Positions 13,101-23,345 of a DNA stretch of 64,000 bases are shown one piece after another (within the stretch, counting starts at the first letter, position 1; each line of letters opens with the position of its first letter). The notes under the pieces are model-generated. The model saw only the letters and a program-made list of their open reading frames with translations. It was not told the DNA's origin and ran no database searches. The stretch is from NCBI GenBank assembly GCA_916613615.1, contig OU744731.1, positions 18,880,328 to 18,944,327 on the forward strand, read 5' to 3'. The translations under genes were made by a program, and so were the position numbers. This DNA is from Steromphala cineraria. Taxonomy: Eukaryota; Mollusca; Gastropoda; Trochida; Trochidae.

Positions 13101-16100
13101 TACAAAAACATGATGACCTCAGTACAGCCAAGTGAAGGCCACAGACAAGTGATACCTGTACCACACAACCCGATGTTACTCGATGAGTCCTCGTCTCACA
13201 TGCTGCGTGTTGAGAGCCTTCCTGCTCATGCTTCAGTTCCAGCAGACACCTGCAACCAGTTGTGAGGAAAATATCACAGGAACACTGACCTTTCGTCGTC
13301 AGTAGAAGGAGGTCGGGAACACGGTCGTCCAAGATGCATGCTTCAGATGAGGTCTGGGTCGCATTGACTGCCGGGATAGCAAACATCTGGTCATTATGGT
13401 GTTGCTAGCAGAACATAAGGACTGCTTGTATAACATATTAATATTGTTATTATTCTAGGCCCTTTTACCACAGCAATGTGTCTTTGATAATCATAAAGTG
13501 TACGTTGTGAAACCTTGAGCGATAGCCAATAAAAACCGAAGGGAATATGAGTTTGTTTTGAACTTCCTCCGAAGTGCAACATGTGGCATTTTCTGGTGCA
13601 GACATTTGATAATCTTTTTTAAAAAATGAAGTCAACTACAATAAAACGTTTATTTGTGGTCATTATGGCAAGTTTTCATTCGAATAAGCATGAAAATCAA
13701 ATGACTGTGCAATTGCCGGTTTATACTTCACATTTTGGGCGCAGTTCTCGTTACGATTCTTTGTTCGATAACCTTTCCAATGTATTCACTTGTTGATGTG
13801 GTCACTTAGCAATACACTCCCTCATAATCGTAGAGAGGTACAACAAATATACATCTTATTTTCTGTTCCTTGTCATTTATTGTAATTTTTTAAGAAAAAT
13901 GAAATTGTCGAAACAAATCGAAAGAGATGTGCAAATAAAATAAGGGTTCCTTAATTTCCTTAAATTCCTGAACGAACATAGAAAAGCGTATACGTTAAAC
14001 AGACCACACCGTTGATACAGTTACTATCCTGTGAAGAATACTTTTTAGTGAACATTTTAAAATAAAATAGTATTTGAGCTTATCCATCTGGTTATTTAGA
14101 GCTCTCGTTTATGTAAAACTTTGCATATGCGGTTATAGATAATACGTTTAAACTCGATTGAATCTAATTATAATTAGCAATTTAAATATAAGGTGAACAA
14201 ACATTGCTGATCATGTGTTCACTATTGGATTTGTACCTTCAGGACTAACCCACGGACGCACGTACAACATGTGGTCAGAAGGCAGCTACGCCTCGCCTGC
14301 AGTGAAGAAGTTTGTGGAAGAGAGAAACACACTTGTCCTGGAGAAATTCGCGCAAGGATACAACGATACATACGACATATTCACTGCTGCACCAATCCGC
14401 GGGGGACTTGGTCGTACCTCGGTCAGAATATTTGCCGATGGACGTCACTCAAAGGTAAGCGGCATTACATTGTTTAGAATGTAACGTTTTCTTTTAACTT
14501 AAAATCATCTCTTATCAATTACAGCTTCAATCCAGGCCTACTTACGAATCGTTTTCAGAATAATAATTATGTGATCCAACTTAATTGAAGTCATTAAATA
14601 AATTTAAGGCAACATATACTTTCTTCGAAAGATTTACAAACGGAGAATTCCTTAGATATGTACGTTATTAATGTTAATATCACACACATATATGCGGTTT
14701 TACATAATTTAAGAAGAATGATTCTGTCAACAAATGAAAGAATATCTCTTCTGAACTTTCAGGTGTCCTTCTTGGTGAAGATCATACCGAGTCCAGATTG
14801 GTTTGTTGGTGTTGATGGCCTTGACCTTTGCCGTAATGGAAGATGGCGGAGGAAGGTGTACGCGCATCTGAGACCGCATGATGCTGGCACAGACAAAGGT
14901 CTGACGTACACGTCACCAAACTGGCCCGCTCATCCCCAGCAGAAGATTTTCGAGATTACTCCGTCCTATCCAGACCACCCGGCGAGCTCTTTCTTCTACC
15001 CGGGTAAGGACAGACTCCCAAGAATAGCCCACGCCATCTTTGAGCGAGTCACAGAGTACCATCAGCGAGGCAAGGTGACAGCAGTCCGATACAACGACAT
15101 GCCCAATGTGGAGGTGATCAGACAAAACCACGAGATGAAGGCCTTTAAGCATTTCTCTGTGTCTGGAGCAGGGGACGAGGAGGATATTCCCCTCAATACT
15201 AAGCTGGATGAGGCATTGGTGGAGAAACTTGAGAATGATATCCAGAGGAATTTGAAAGTTGCTCCCAGACAAACATTCTTCCTGCAGCGTATGTTGAAAC
15301 ATGGAGGTCCTGCTCTCGCTGATCAGAGTTCGGAGGAAGTGGATGAGGATGAATCTAGAGAAGCAAAGTCAGCTGATGACTTCCTTGATCAGAAGTTTGT
15401 CTTGAAGCAGACGACAACGTACACTCCAACAACCACAACAACAACGCCAGAACCGACGACTATCATTATTCCACTGCGAGAAAAGCCTAGAGGTCTTGAG
15501 ACGATGAGGAACTCATATGAAGACAACCAGTCTACACAGAACGACACTTCCCGGCTGGTGATGAAACCCTCTCTTAGGATGAGCAAGGAGAGTGGAGAGG
15601 GCGGTGAACAGATTAGTATGGAGTCAACTGAGCAGGAAGGTGACCTTCAGGTACGACAGGAACAACTAAGACAGGACTCTGTGAACTCTCTGAGGGCTAA
15701 CAGCTCCATCCAAACCTCTGTGGAAGCAGGCCAAGACCTATATTCGTCAAGACAGGCTGTAGGCAATCATAACGATTATGATAGAGACAATTTTGATGTC
15801 AATCAAGAGACAACAACAGAAGCTATGAGTCTATCAGATGAGAATGAGGACGAAAGAGTGAAGAATTACGGCGCCGCATATTCTGTTGATTCAGCTAAAC
15901 CTGTGGTTGAACAAGATATAAACCGCACCAGTAGCGAAGATCGCAATGAAGATCGGACAAGATATAACCATGAATCCCAACTCGAAAACCAGCGACATCG
16001 TGAAAACTCAGGACTAGAGCAGCACCATGAAACACGGGTTCACAGCTCACGGCAGCGACATGACGATGTCAAGAGTTCAGAAGACGTCAGGACAGATGAA

Positions 16101-16830
16101 AATAGGGAGAGCAACATCGGACACGACAACGTTGACACGTACACAGACCCAAAGACTGCACGGGAGAGACTGGGTATCTTTGATAACGAGGAGGAGGTTG
16201 CTACTCGAAGGCAGGAGTCTAATACTGACGGTGAGTTCTTTATGAATATTACCTTTCATATGTTCCTATTCGTTGTATTACAATCTAGGTCGTTTTCTTT
16301 CTTAACGTTTAATACGGACTGATATACCGTTTTTGTACCAGTGTTCCCCGATTCGATAGCCGAGGGTGACACTGGTGAAAAGATGGTACGCCAGACCGAA
16401 GTAGCCTAGAAAGAAACATATCCTGCCGTCAAGTCAAACTGAAATTCGGCAAGATTATTTAGTCTGTCGAAAACCAATAAGCTGACAACCGTTTGAACGG
16501 CATTGACACTAAATTTTCTCTAATGGGAGAGAATGTAGGCGCTACATTATAACGACACTTAAAAATTGCACACACTTCAGATATTTGAAAAAATTTATGA
16601 TAATTTTCCTACCCTGCTTTCTACAGAGCAACTTGACTGTCTGGTGAACGAGTGGACGCCGTGGAGTTCGTGCAGTAAGACCTGCGGGTTTGGAGAGAGG
16701 ACTCGCTCTAGAGAGGTTCTCCAGTACTCACAGAACGGGGGTCTGAACTGTCCTCGTCTCGCTATGGAGGTGCTGTGTGGTAGTATGAGGAACTGTAAGT
16801 GGAACTACTTCAACAGCATGTTCAAAAAGT

Positions 16831-16873
<43 letters not shown>

Positions 16874-16916
16874 GAGGAGGAGACGGAGGAGGAGGAGGCG
16901 ACATCACCGCAGTTGA
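3958..16916 (+). CDS. Mindin / spondin-2-like secreted matrix protein (four-exon model, ~731 aa)
   Basis: Joined from 3958-4183, 14243-14454, 14763-16230 and 16627-16916; phases agree at every junction. Residues 1-25 form a signal peptide, followed by a basic RRRRTKR stretch (26-32) that looks like a furin site. The Spondin_N domain runs from about residue 41 to 260 and includes the hallmark PSPDWFVGVD in exon 3. Next comes a low-complexity acidic region of about 360 residues with a Thr-rich, mucin-like patch near 361-385. Exon 4 supplies one TSP type-1 repeat with WTPWSSC. Vertebrate mindin has the same domain order but is only about 330 residues, because the long linker is absent. In vertebrates mindin is an extracellular matrix protein that binds integrins and microbial surfaces; a matrix or pattern-recognition role here is inferred from family. 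The 3' end is uncertain (see exon 4). Confidence 0.85.
4147..5000 (+). repeat. Decayed tandem copies of the exon 1 3' end
   Basis: The end of exon 1 reads CTCATGCCCAGTGGTCAAAG followed by TTGTTTGGTAA. Related strings recur in the intron at about 4550 (CCATGTCCAGTGGTCAAA), 4752 (CTCATGCTCAGTAGTCAAA) and 4886 (ATGCTCACTGGTCAAAG, then TTATTTGGTAA). Flanking blocks recur with them: a TAATT-(T)GATGAAG-like block before, and a GTATGGT/GTATGATATTGC-like block after. This indicates a degenerate tandem array of roughly 130-250-bp units spanning the exon-intron boundary. The intronic copies are not open. Confidence 0.5.
9053..9178. repeat. Short MITE with CACAAAACACTAAG-type ends
   Basis: The left end, GGTCCCGTTGCACAAAACAC, is imperfectly inverted at the right end (GTCGTTTTGTACAAGTGCC). 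The centre contains the palindrome ACTAAGGTAACCTTAGT after a run of 12 C. The inverted ends and small size indicate a non-autonomous DNA element. No second copy was found in the window. Confidence 0.5.
13054..13386 (-). other. Unassigned Cys-rich reading frame, 110 codons
   Basis: An open minus-strand frame inside mindin intron 1, GC-richer than its surroundings, with about a dozen cysteines (for example GQCSCDIF and TGCRCLLELK). After about 80 codons there is a donor-like CAG/GTATCA. No signal peptide, no acceptor-proven partner exon and no recognised domain. It may be a decayed exon or chance. Confidence 0.2.
14243..14454 (+). CDS. Mindin-like exon 2: central Spondin_N
   Basis: Acceptor TTGTACCTTCAG before 14243; donor GTAAGC at 14455. 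The first two bases complete Gly76, and the exon then reads LTHGRTYNMWSEGSYAS through to IFADGRHSK and ends in phase 0. The Y-x-M-W and V-x-x-F-x-E-x-x motifs correspond to the YSMW and FAERGE region of vertebrate mindin. Confidence 0.85.
14763..16230 (+). CDS. Mindin-like exon 3: end of Spondin_N plus long acidic linker
   Basis: Acceptor CTGAACTTTCAG at 14751-14762; donor GTGAGT at 16231; 1,468 nt, leaving phase 1. The first ~115 codons are strongly mindin-like: VSFLVKIIPSPDWFVGVD, then DLCRNGRWRRKV, then a DAGTDKG motif and SPNWPAHPQ. From about residue 262 the sequence becomes low-complexity and acidic, rich in Glu, Asp, Arg, Ser and Gln. A Thr-rich segment around residues 361-385 could be O-glycosylated. 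The linker has no recognised fold and no cysteines that I can see. It is one continuous exon without internal stops, which argues that it is translated. Confidence 0.85.
16627..16916 (+). CDS. Mindin-like exon 4: TSP type-1 repeat, uncertain C-terminus
   Basis: Acceptor TGCTTTCTACAG before 16627. The exon gives EQLDCLVNEWTPWSSCSKTC, then GFGERTRSRE and ...CPRLAMEVLCGSMRNC: a complete TSP1 repeat with six cysteines and the W-x-x-W C-mannosylation motif. Read through, it continues into 13 Asn from an AAC microsatellite and then a run of nine Arg before TGA at 16914-16916. A perfect GTAAGT donor sits inside the exon at 16795, exactly where vertebrate mindin ends (...NC). The Asn/Arg tail may therefore be intronic, with a short last exon further on. 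Confidence 0.7.
16831..16899 (+). repeat. (AAC)n and (AGG)n microsatellite inside exon 4
   Basis: About 14 AAC units (16831-16872) are followed by AGG/GGA-rich sequence (16873-16899). In the mindin frame this encodes poly-Asn then poly-Arg. Low-complexity tracts of this type vary in length between individuals, which would be unusual at the end of a secreted protein and supports an intronic reading. Confidence 0.85.
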
Positions 16917-17613
16917 GGAGTCGATGAGATGTTGTTTGGTACTCACTTAAAGCTGGGTTCATCACGTTGTTTGGCCGATGCCCGTCCGTGTCCGAGATGA
17001 CAGTCCATTGAGGAGAGCGAAGTAAAACGACAGCCTTTTGAAGGGGACGATATGTTGGATGCGGCGTCCATGACACGACGGTTTTCCCTTATAGAATAGA
17101 TGCCTAAATCTATAGAATCAAAACGAGGTTCATTGTTTTGAACTGTGACGATACGAGATGTTCTGGTTTTGTAATTGACGCTGAAGATCGGGTATTAATT
17201 CTTTTGTTATGTTTGTCAGTCGCTGTCTATATCGAAGGATGTTCTGACACAGAATTCCTGTCGATTAGGAAAACGAAGGGAAGGCGTATGTTTCGCATCA
17301 TTGAATCATCTGAAGGAAACGGTTTAGTAGAATTTCTTATTCGCCTGATTGCAATAAGTATATGTAGATATGTAGATTGCCTTGTATACATACTGTACAT
17401 ATTCGAACATTCTATCATTATTTGTTGAATATTAAGTGTTGTGTAGAAATTACGTATTGACTTGCGGTTATGTGTTAGCAATTCTGTGGACAGCACTTTC
17501 AAACCACAAACGACATTGATTGATAAATCCCATTTGTGCAGCATCAGCATTTTACAAACAGGTATGTCAGCAATGGGAGTGCTTGTGTGTGTCAAGCACA
17601 AACTCTCGTTTTA

Positions 17614-17619
17614 AATAAA
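17614..17619 (+). terminator. Candidate poly(A) signal of the mindin-like gene
   Basis: AATAAA, the first clear plus-strand hexamer downstream of exon 4. A second AATAAA lies at 17841-17846. Either could end the transcript; which one is used cannot be told from sequence. Confidence 0.4.
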
Positions 17620-18140
17620 CACGTTTGTAAGCTCAGAATTTATAAGCATATATGAGGATTAGAGAAATGTATGTTTTGTGCAGGAAATGTCGTGATTTCC
17701 AAATTTTGCAACAAAAAGCTATCCACAGATACACATCCCGCATAGAACTGCAAATAACAACCCTTGTACATAATCCTTGCCTCTCCCTGTACATATGCCC
17801 TCAGTCGATTGTTTATTTTGTACAATTTTCATACTTCAATAATAAATACATTTCGTTGTTGAGAAAGTATGTTGATTTCAAGTTTATATATCGATGATCA
17901 TCCTGAAGTGCCTTCGAATACCTCTGTCCTTGTAAAACACAGGTCTTGAGCCCATGCAATCAATAACAGTCAATCATTCTATAGACAAACAGATTCTAAT
18001 TGTATTTAAATGACTTCATTCTTCGGGATTTCATTGCTTTGGGGTACATGCCAGAACTTGTCACATTTATGAACCGTTTCATTTAAAACTTTTGAGCAAT
18101 GACTTCTTTGAGTGGCATTATAGAAGTTGAAAATCAAATA

Positions 18141-18322
18141 AGGACAACATTATGGATAACAACTTCTTTATTCATAGAGTGCGGCATTTCGATATAGATC
18201 CTTGTATCGTTTTCAAGCATTTGTATCCTTTTGAGGCATATGCCTGAAAACGATACAAGGATCTATATCGAAACGTCGCACTCTATAAATAAAGAAATTG
18301 TCATCCATAAATTATGTCCTTA
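18141..18322. repeat. Fold-back element, family D, copy 1
   Basis: Two arms of about 75 bases (18141-18217 and 18246-18322) are near-perfect inverse complements; the left arm contains GATATAGATCCTTGTATCG. A loop of about 28 bases separates them. The arm ends (GGATAACAACTTCTTTATTC) and the preceding flank (CTTTGAGTGGCATTATAGAA) recur at 44250-44443. A transcript across it would form a long stable hairpin. Confidence 0.85.
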
Positions 18323-19350
18323 TTTTGAGCAATGGATATGCAATTAAAATATTAAAGTGCCCATTTTCATATAAGGAGCAGAAATTTCAAAGTATAGAGC
18401 ATCAGAACGTTTGTGTCTCATATAACCCACAAACGAACAGCTTCCCTTTAGTGATAATGTGAAGATATCTTGCCATGAATATTGTGTACCAACGTTGTTT
18501 ACTATGAAACAATGTATACCAATCCATCCCTCCAGTACATGATGGGGATTAGGTGATTTGGACCTTGGCTACACGATGTGGTGTTCACAAACCTTAAAGC
18601 CGAAGAGAGCAGTAAGCAGTCAGAATAAGTTCTTATCGTCCATAGAACTTACTAGTGTTCTTTAAATCCGTTTATCTCTATGTTCACAAAAGTTATAAGA
18701 TATAAAGCTAGTTGTCATTTCTCAATCGAGCTGAGAGGCATTAAAACAAAACTTAGAAAATGGTGAAAATATGTGGATAAGAGTTTCAAAGATCATGTCT
18801 AAGTTCGAATCCAACATTCGATGGACTTGACAAATCAAACCTCGCAAGTTGTACTTTCATGTAAACTTGTTCTTTATCAGGGTATACAGGGTATTTGACG
18901 AATTGACATATGTTTTTAAAATAATATTTCCCAAAACCGATCATCCGAGAAAAGGTCATTATCAAATCTAGTATTAGAAGTGTATGTTACCGACGGAAAT
19001 AATGTCAAAATCATTGCTTAGAACTAATCAACGTATTTGTAAATGTATGTAGGCCTATCGAAGGACTTCCAACACCAATTGCGATTAAAATCACAAAGTA
19101 AAGTTTTTGTCACAGCTTACAGTAACGACGGTCGATAATTACGGGTATACACCCCTCATGAAAAGGATATCAGAAACAAAAGTTATAGGAAATGTTAACT
19201 TAACCACTTATTCGGTATTTCAAACCTAAAAGACGATCCAATTGTAATAGAGGTGGGGAAGAAATGATAGTTATCTTTACCTGCTGGAGAGAATTCCTCT
19301 TCCAATATAATTTTTTTTTAAAACAGGCCCATAGTTAGCGTGGAGGGGAG

Positions 19351-20245
19351 GGATTGGGCGCAATCTTATTAAAATACGATCTATTTGCTACACTACGCTA
19401 CGCATGTATATCTTACCAGGCTCAGTTATAACAGCCGTCAGAGTATCCTTTGACTCAGCCAATCAGCGACTTTGCCCCGTAACTCAGGTTGCTGGTGACG
19501 GGTATTCATATCTAATCTTCAAAACTCGAAAAACGAACATTTCCGACTATTTCTAAATGTCGTCAACAATTATTTCCTGTCATGTCCGAATGAATAACTC
19601 AAACTGTGCTTTATATCGCTCCTATCAATTTGTTGGTCCAAAATCGTTTAGGTAAATACTTTAATGTTATCATTATCGAAGATATCACCGTAAACGGGGC
19701 AAATTCAAACAGCAAGCTGAAGATGCTATTTTTGGAACAGTTACGTTATATAAACGTTTCCCTTTAAATCTTATATGAAACGATTCATGTTCATTAAATT
19801 CGGTGTATTTTGTATCCATAAATATACTGACACAAATGAGAAGACCAGAACTGACATAAAAACACTAGATCAAGTCTTGTTGATTTGATATCACACATAT
19901 TCGATGTACATATGCAAATTAGAAAGAATCTAGTTCTGTCAAATAGTCAAACATTACAAATGAATTTACAACTTATGCAAATTACCTAACACTGCTTTTT
20001 GGGAAATTCGAAAGGTCATAAGTTATCATGTTATCATTTGGGCTGTGCCGATTTACGGTTTAATTTAATCTCTTGAATTGTCCTTTAAGAGACGTACGAT
20101 TTGATTGGTGGATGAAATCTTCCTCACATCAAGCGGTCAAAGGTTACCCTGACGGCTGGACTTACGGGGCCTTGCGAGATCTTTAATCTGCGTAACGTAG
20201 TGAAGCAATTAAGATATCATTTTAATGAGATTGGATTGGGCGCCC
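19351..20245. mobile_element. Non-autonomous DNA transposon with ~105-bp inverted ends
   Basis: The left arm 19351-19456 and right arm 20135-20245 are imperfect inverse complements. Shared blocks are GGCGC-CAATCT, ATTAAAAT, a CACTACG-TACGCA block and CAGCCGTCAG-GTA-CCTTTGAC. The ~680-bp interior has no transposase frame. The superfamily is unassigned; I could not identify a convincing target duplication. Confidence 0.65.
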
Positions 20246-20531
20246 CCTCTTGTTTCCATGACCATATCTTTCAAGGTAAAAACTAAGGCAATAAATTGCT
20301 TTTAAAGCTTTATTAATACTAAAAACTTCAGAAGATACTTGGCAATGTAAAGAAGACATGTAAATGTATACAGTAAACACCGCTAGGGTCTAAAGTACGT
20401 GCACTTGAAGATCACTGCTCAGCAAAAGATCAAAACACGACCTTTGTAAGCTTGTCTTACGTCCGAGTTCATATCCTCCAAGAACATAAAAACGTGTTGT
20501 TAGGAAGCTGGTCACGTGGATCTAATACCAG

Positions 20532-20789
20532 ATGGCGGGAAAGTGTATGTTGTCGTTTCCCGCCAAGTGCGAGCACTCATGTCTCTACTTGAACAAATCA
20601 ACCTGTCTGTTGGAAGAGAGGCAATCTTGTCTTACTTCGGAACTAGGTCAGCGCATCAAGGTTGCAGAAATAAAAGCCCCGATCTGTACATGTGCTTGTG
20701 TCAGCCGAAATGTTACAAACACATCTGTCAAAGACAATACACGCTTTCTGTTTTCACACAGCAGACGTCGACTTGGGAAAGACAATTGA
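20532..20789 (+). other. Unassigned Cys-rich 85-codon frame
   Basis: The frame starts MAGKCMLSFPAKCEHSC and contains ten cysteines, including an ICTCACVS cluster. It follows a CAG that could be an acceptor (TAATACCAG), but the upstream pyrimidine tract is poor and its phase does not match either possible donor of mindin exon 4. A second frame overlaps it. I do not recognise it; it may be chance. Confidence 0.2.
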
Positions 20790-21036
20790 CAAACCGTTAA
20801 ACAAAGGCATATGTTCTCATGACTTCGAGATATTGAAATGGCAAGTGTAGTACTTTGACATGATTTCTCTGAAATATCGAGAAAATTGCTTTTCAGACAA
20901 CAGACATATCATCTAGGCAGAAACTATTTAATATATAACTAGAGGAAATAATTGCAACACCATCTTTTCATGATTTGTTCCAATGTTCAACAACCAATCT
21001 GAACACATAAAGGTTTCAAAGATTCAGAGTTTTTTT

Positions 21037-21215
21037 TAAAGGGGACCATTCAAACGGGGTATTTTTTTGTGGAAACGAAATTTAGGAGGAATTTCCTGTT
21101 GACAATTATATATGATTTTTACATGATAATTTCAATCTTATTACAAATATGTTTGTGAGATTAGCATTTCAGTTGTTAAAGATTTAACAATTTGACAAAG
21201 TGTAAAGTGTATTGC
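21037..21215 (+). repeat. TTAA-type MITE, family M, copy 3 (partial)
   Basis: Starts TTTTAAAGGGGACCATTCAA, then the family block TTTTTTTGTGGAAACGAAATT, then ATTTCCTG, and follows copy 2 as far as TTAACAATTTGACAAA. The right inverted end is not evident, so the element is truncated or diverged. Confidence 0.6.
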
Positions 21216-21221
21216 TAAAAA

Positions 21222-22650
21222 AATAGAGCCATTGGCTCTGTTGCTCATCAGGCATCATATCAAGTTTGCTTTATACAGGCCAGATGAGCTAAAAATGAAA
21301 CTGATGTTACCTATTGCAAGAAAACCTATAAAAAATTACAAAACAAATGTAACGATTTCGGAATAAATTTCCTTACCCAAATGATTTATTATTATTCAAC
21401 ACTTTCTAGATCGCCAATATGACCCCTGTGACCGTATTTGGGGTCATGGGGTCACGAAACCTACAATTTAGAATCCCAATTGGCCAAGGAGTATACATGC
21501 AGTCTTACAGCTCAATAGACCTTTAGGAGCTAAAGATCATGATGAAAATAAGTTTTAAAGGTTGTGACCCCTGTGACCCTATTTGGGGTCATGGGGTCAC
21601 GAAATCTACAATTTAGAATCCCTATTTGCCAAGGAGTCTGCACATATAATTTCAGCTCTCTAGACCTTTTGGAACTTAAAAAGAAGATGAAAATAGTTCT
21701 TTAAGGTTGTGACCCCTGTGACCCTATTTGGGGTCACTGGGTCAACAAAGTTACAAATTAGAATCCTCATTGTCCAAGAAGTCTGCAAACATCAATATTA
21801 ACTATCTACTCCTTTTGGAACTGGAGAAGAAGATGAGAATTGGTTTTTAAGGTTGTGACCCCTGTGACCCTATTTGGGGTCACAGAGTCACCAAAGGTAC
21901 AAATTAGAATCCCCATTGTCCAAGGAGTCTGCACATATTATTTTTAACTATCTTCTCCTTTTGGAACTGGAGAAGAAGATGAGAATTAGTTTTTAAGGTT
22001 GTGACCCCTGTGACCCTATTTGGGGTCATGGGGTCACAAAATCTGCAATTAAGAATCCCTATTGGCCAAGGTGTCTGCACATATTACTTTCAACTCTCTA
22101 GTCCTTTTAGAACTGGAGAAGAAGATGAAAACAGGTTTTTAAGGTTGTGACCCCTGTGACCCTATTTGGGGTCATGGGGTCACGAAATCTACAATTTAGA
22201 ATCCCCATTGGCCAAGGAGTCTGCACATATCATTTTTAACTCTCTAGTCCTTCTGGAACTGGAGAAGACGATGAAAATAGGTTTTTAAGGTTGTGACCCC
22301 TGTGACCCTATTTGGGGTCACAGGGTCACCAAAGTTACAAATTAGAATCCCCAGTGTCCAAGGAGTCTGCACATATCATTTTTAACTCTCTACTCCTTTT
22401 GGAACTGGAGAAGAAGATGAAAATAGGTTTTTAAGGTTGTGACCCCTGTGACCCTATTTGGGGTCACAGAGTCACCAAAGTTACAAATTAGAATCTCCAT
22501 ATGCTAAGGTACCTGTACACAAAATTTCAGCTCTCTAATGTGTATGGTTCATGAGGAGTAGTCGAAAGTGTCAAAAGTTTACGGACGGACGCCAGACGAT
22601 GGGCCATGCCATAAGCCCATCTGGACTTTCAGTCCTGATGAGCTAAAAAT
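21222..22650 (+). repeat. Tandem array, eight ~146-bp units between conserved ends
   Basis: Units begin at 21417, 21560, 21705, 21851, 21997, 22143, 22289 and 22435, marked by GTGACCCCTGTGACC. The step is 146 bp in the last five intervals. Each unit continues through a TTTGGGGTCA block, CAAATTAGAATCCCC-like and CCAAGGAGTCTGCACATAT blocks, and GAACTGGAGAAGAAGATG. The left flank is ATTGGCTCTGTTGCTCATCA; the right flank has ACGGACGGACGCCAGACGAT and a short stem CCATCTGGACTTTCAGTCC. GATGAGCTAAAAATGAAA occurs at both edges. Central tandem cores between short conserved ends resemble bivalve 'pearl' (Helitron-like) elements; that link is an inference. Confidence 0.85.
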
Positions 22651-23129
22651 GAAAACATCGTGAAATGAAGCCAACCATCGAAGCTACAATCGTGGAATGC
22701 ATTACTACGACAAAACGCTGTGGTAACTGATAACTTTTATAATGATTAATTTGTAAATATGTTCATCTTCTATCAATCAAGTAGGTTTTTTTTATTTTGT
22801 TAATGAATTAGCATAAAACAGCACATTTGTTTTCTCGCAATGCTAACATTTCAAAATGGCGGATGAAACCGGTCCAGTGGTGCTTTAAGTAGTTACTTAC
22901 CAAAACGCAGTCAAATACAACATGTATTAATGTTGGGAAAACAGGGCCAGTTATGCAGCAAACATCTGTGCTCATTGTTCTTACACCAAATACTGATAGT
23001 ATTTTCTAAGTCAATCTGAATGTCATTAATCATAAATGTTTCACCCATTTCTTCTTTTTACAGATTGCTGATATACGTACCATCATAATATTATCAACTA
23101 TAACATTTTACTCATTTAGGTTACAATGA

Positions 23130-23345
23130 CAAAATTAAAATTGGTCATTGGTTCTGTAGCTCATTAGGCTACTTCCCCTTTAGTAGGGGCTACAGGGTCC
23201 CCAAATGTATACTTTAGAATCATCATTACCAAACTAAGCAGTCTCTACACAACATTTCAGCATACTAGACCATGAGCTGTCTGGAAAGAAGATGAAAAAG
23301 GCTTGAGGCTGTGGCCCCTGTGGCCCTCAGTAGGAACACAATGTG
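23130..23345 (+). repeat. Diverged relative of the 146-bp array element
   Basis: Begins TTGGTCATTGGTTCTGTAGC, TCATTAGGC, paralleling the left flank at 21222. It then has one degenerate unit: GGGTCCCCAAA, TTTAGAATCATCATTACCAA, GTCTCTACACAACATTTCAG, GAAAGAAGATGAAAA, and a final GTGGCCCCTGTGGCCC. It is an older single-unit copy of the same family. Confidence 0.6.

Larger units (their letters stand above)
4184..14242 (+). other. Intron 1 of the mindin-like gene (10 kb)
   Basis: Bounded by GTAAGT at 4184 and ...TACCTTCAG at 14242. It holds the decayed array near its start, a small MITE at 9053-9178, and otherwise AT-rich sequence. Minus-strand reading frames at 6676-6921, 11743-11979 and 13054-13386 are somewhat GC-richer, and the last is Cys-rich (about 12 Cys in 110 residues). 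I recognise no family in them. They could be remnants or unrecognised exons of a nested gene, but the evidence is weak. Confidence 0.6.

Noticed and set aside
14913..15302. 129-codon minus-strand frame
   Set aside because: It is the antisense shadow of mindin exon 3, where the plus frame has clear Spondin_N motifs.
16728..17076. Minus-strand Cys- and Val-run frames
   Set aside because: Antisense translations of the AAC/AGG microsatellite.
21417..22560. CRISPR-like regular repeats
   Set aside because: Units are contiguous tandem copies of 146 bases without unique spacers, and the DNA is clearly eukaryotic.
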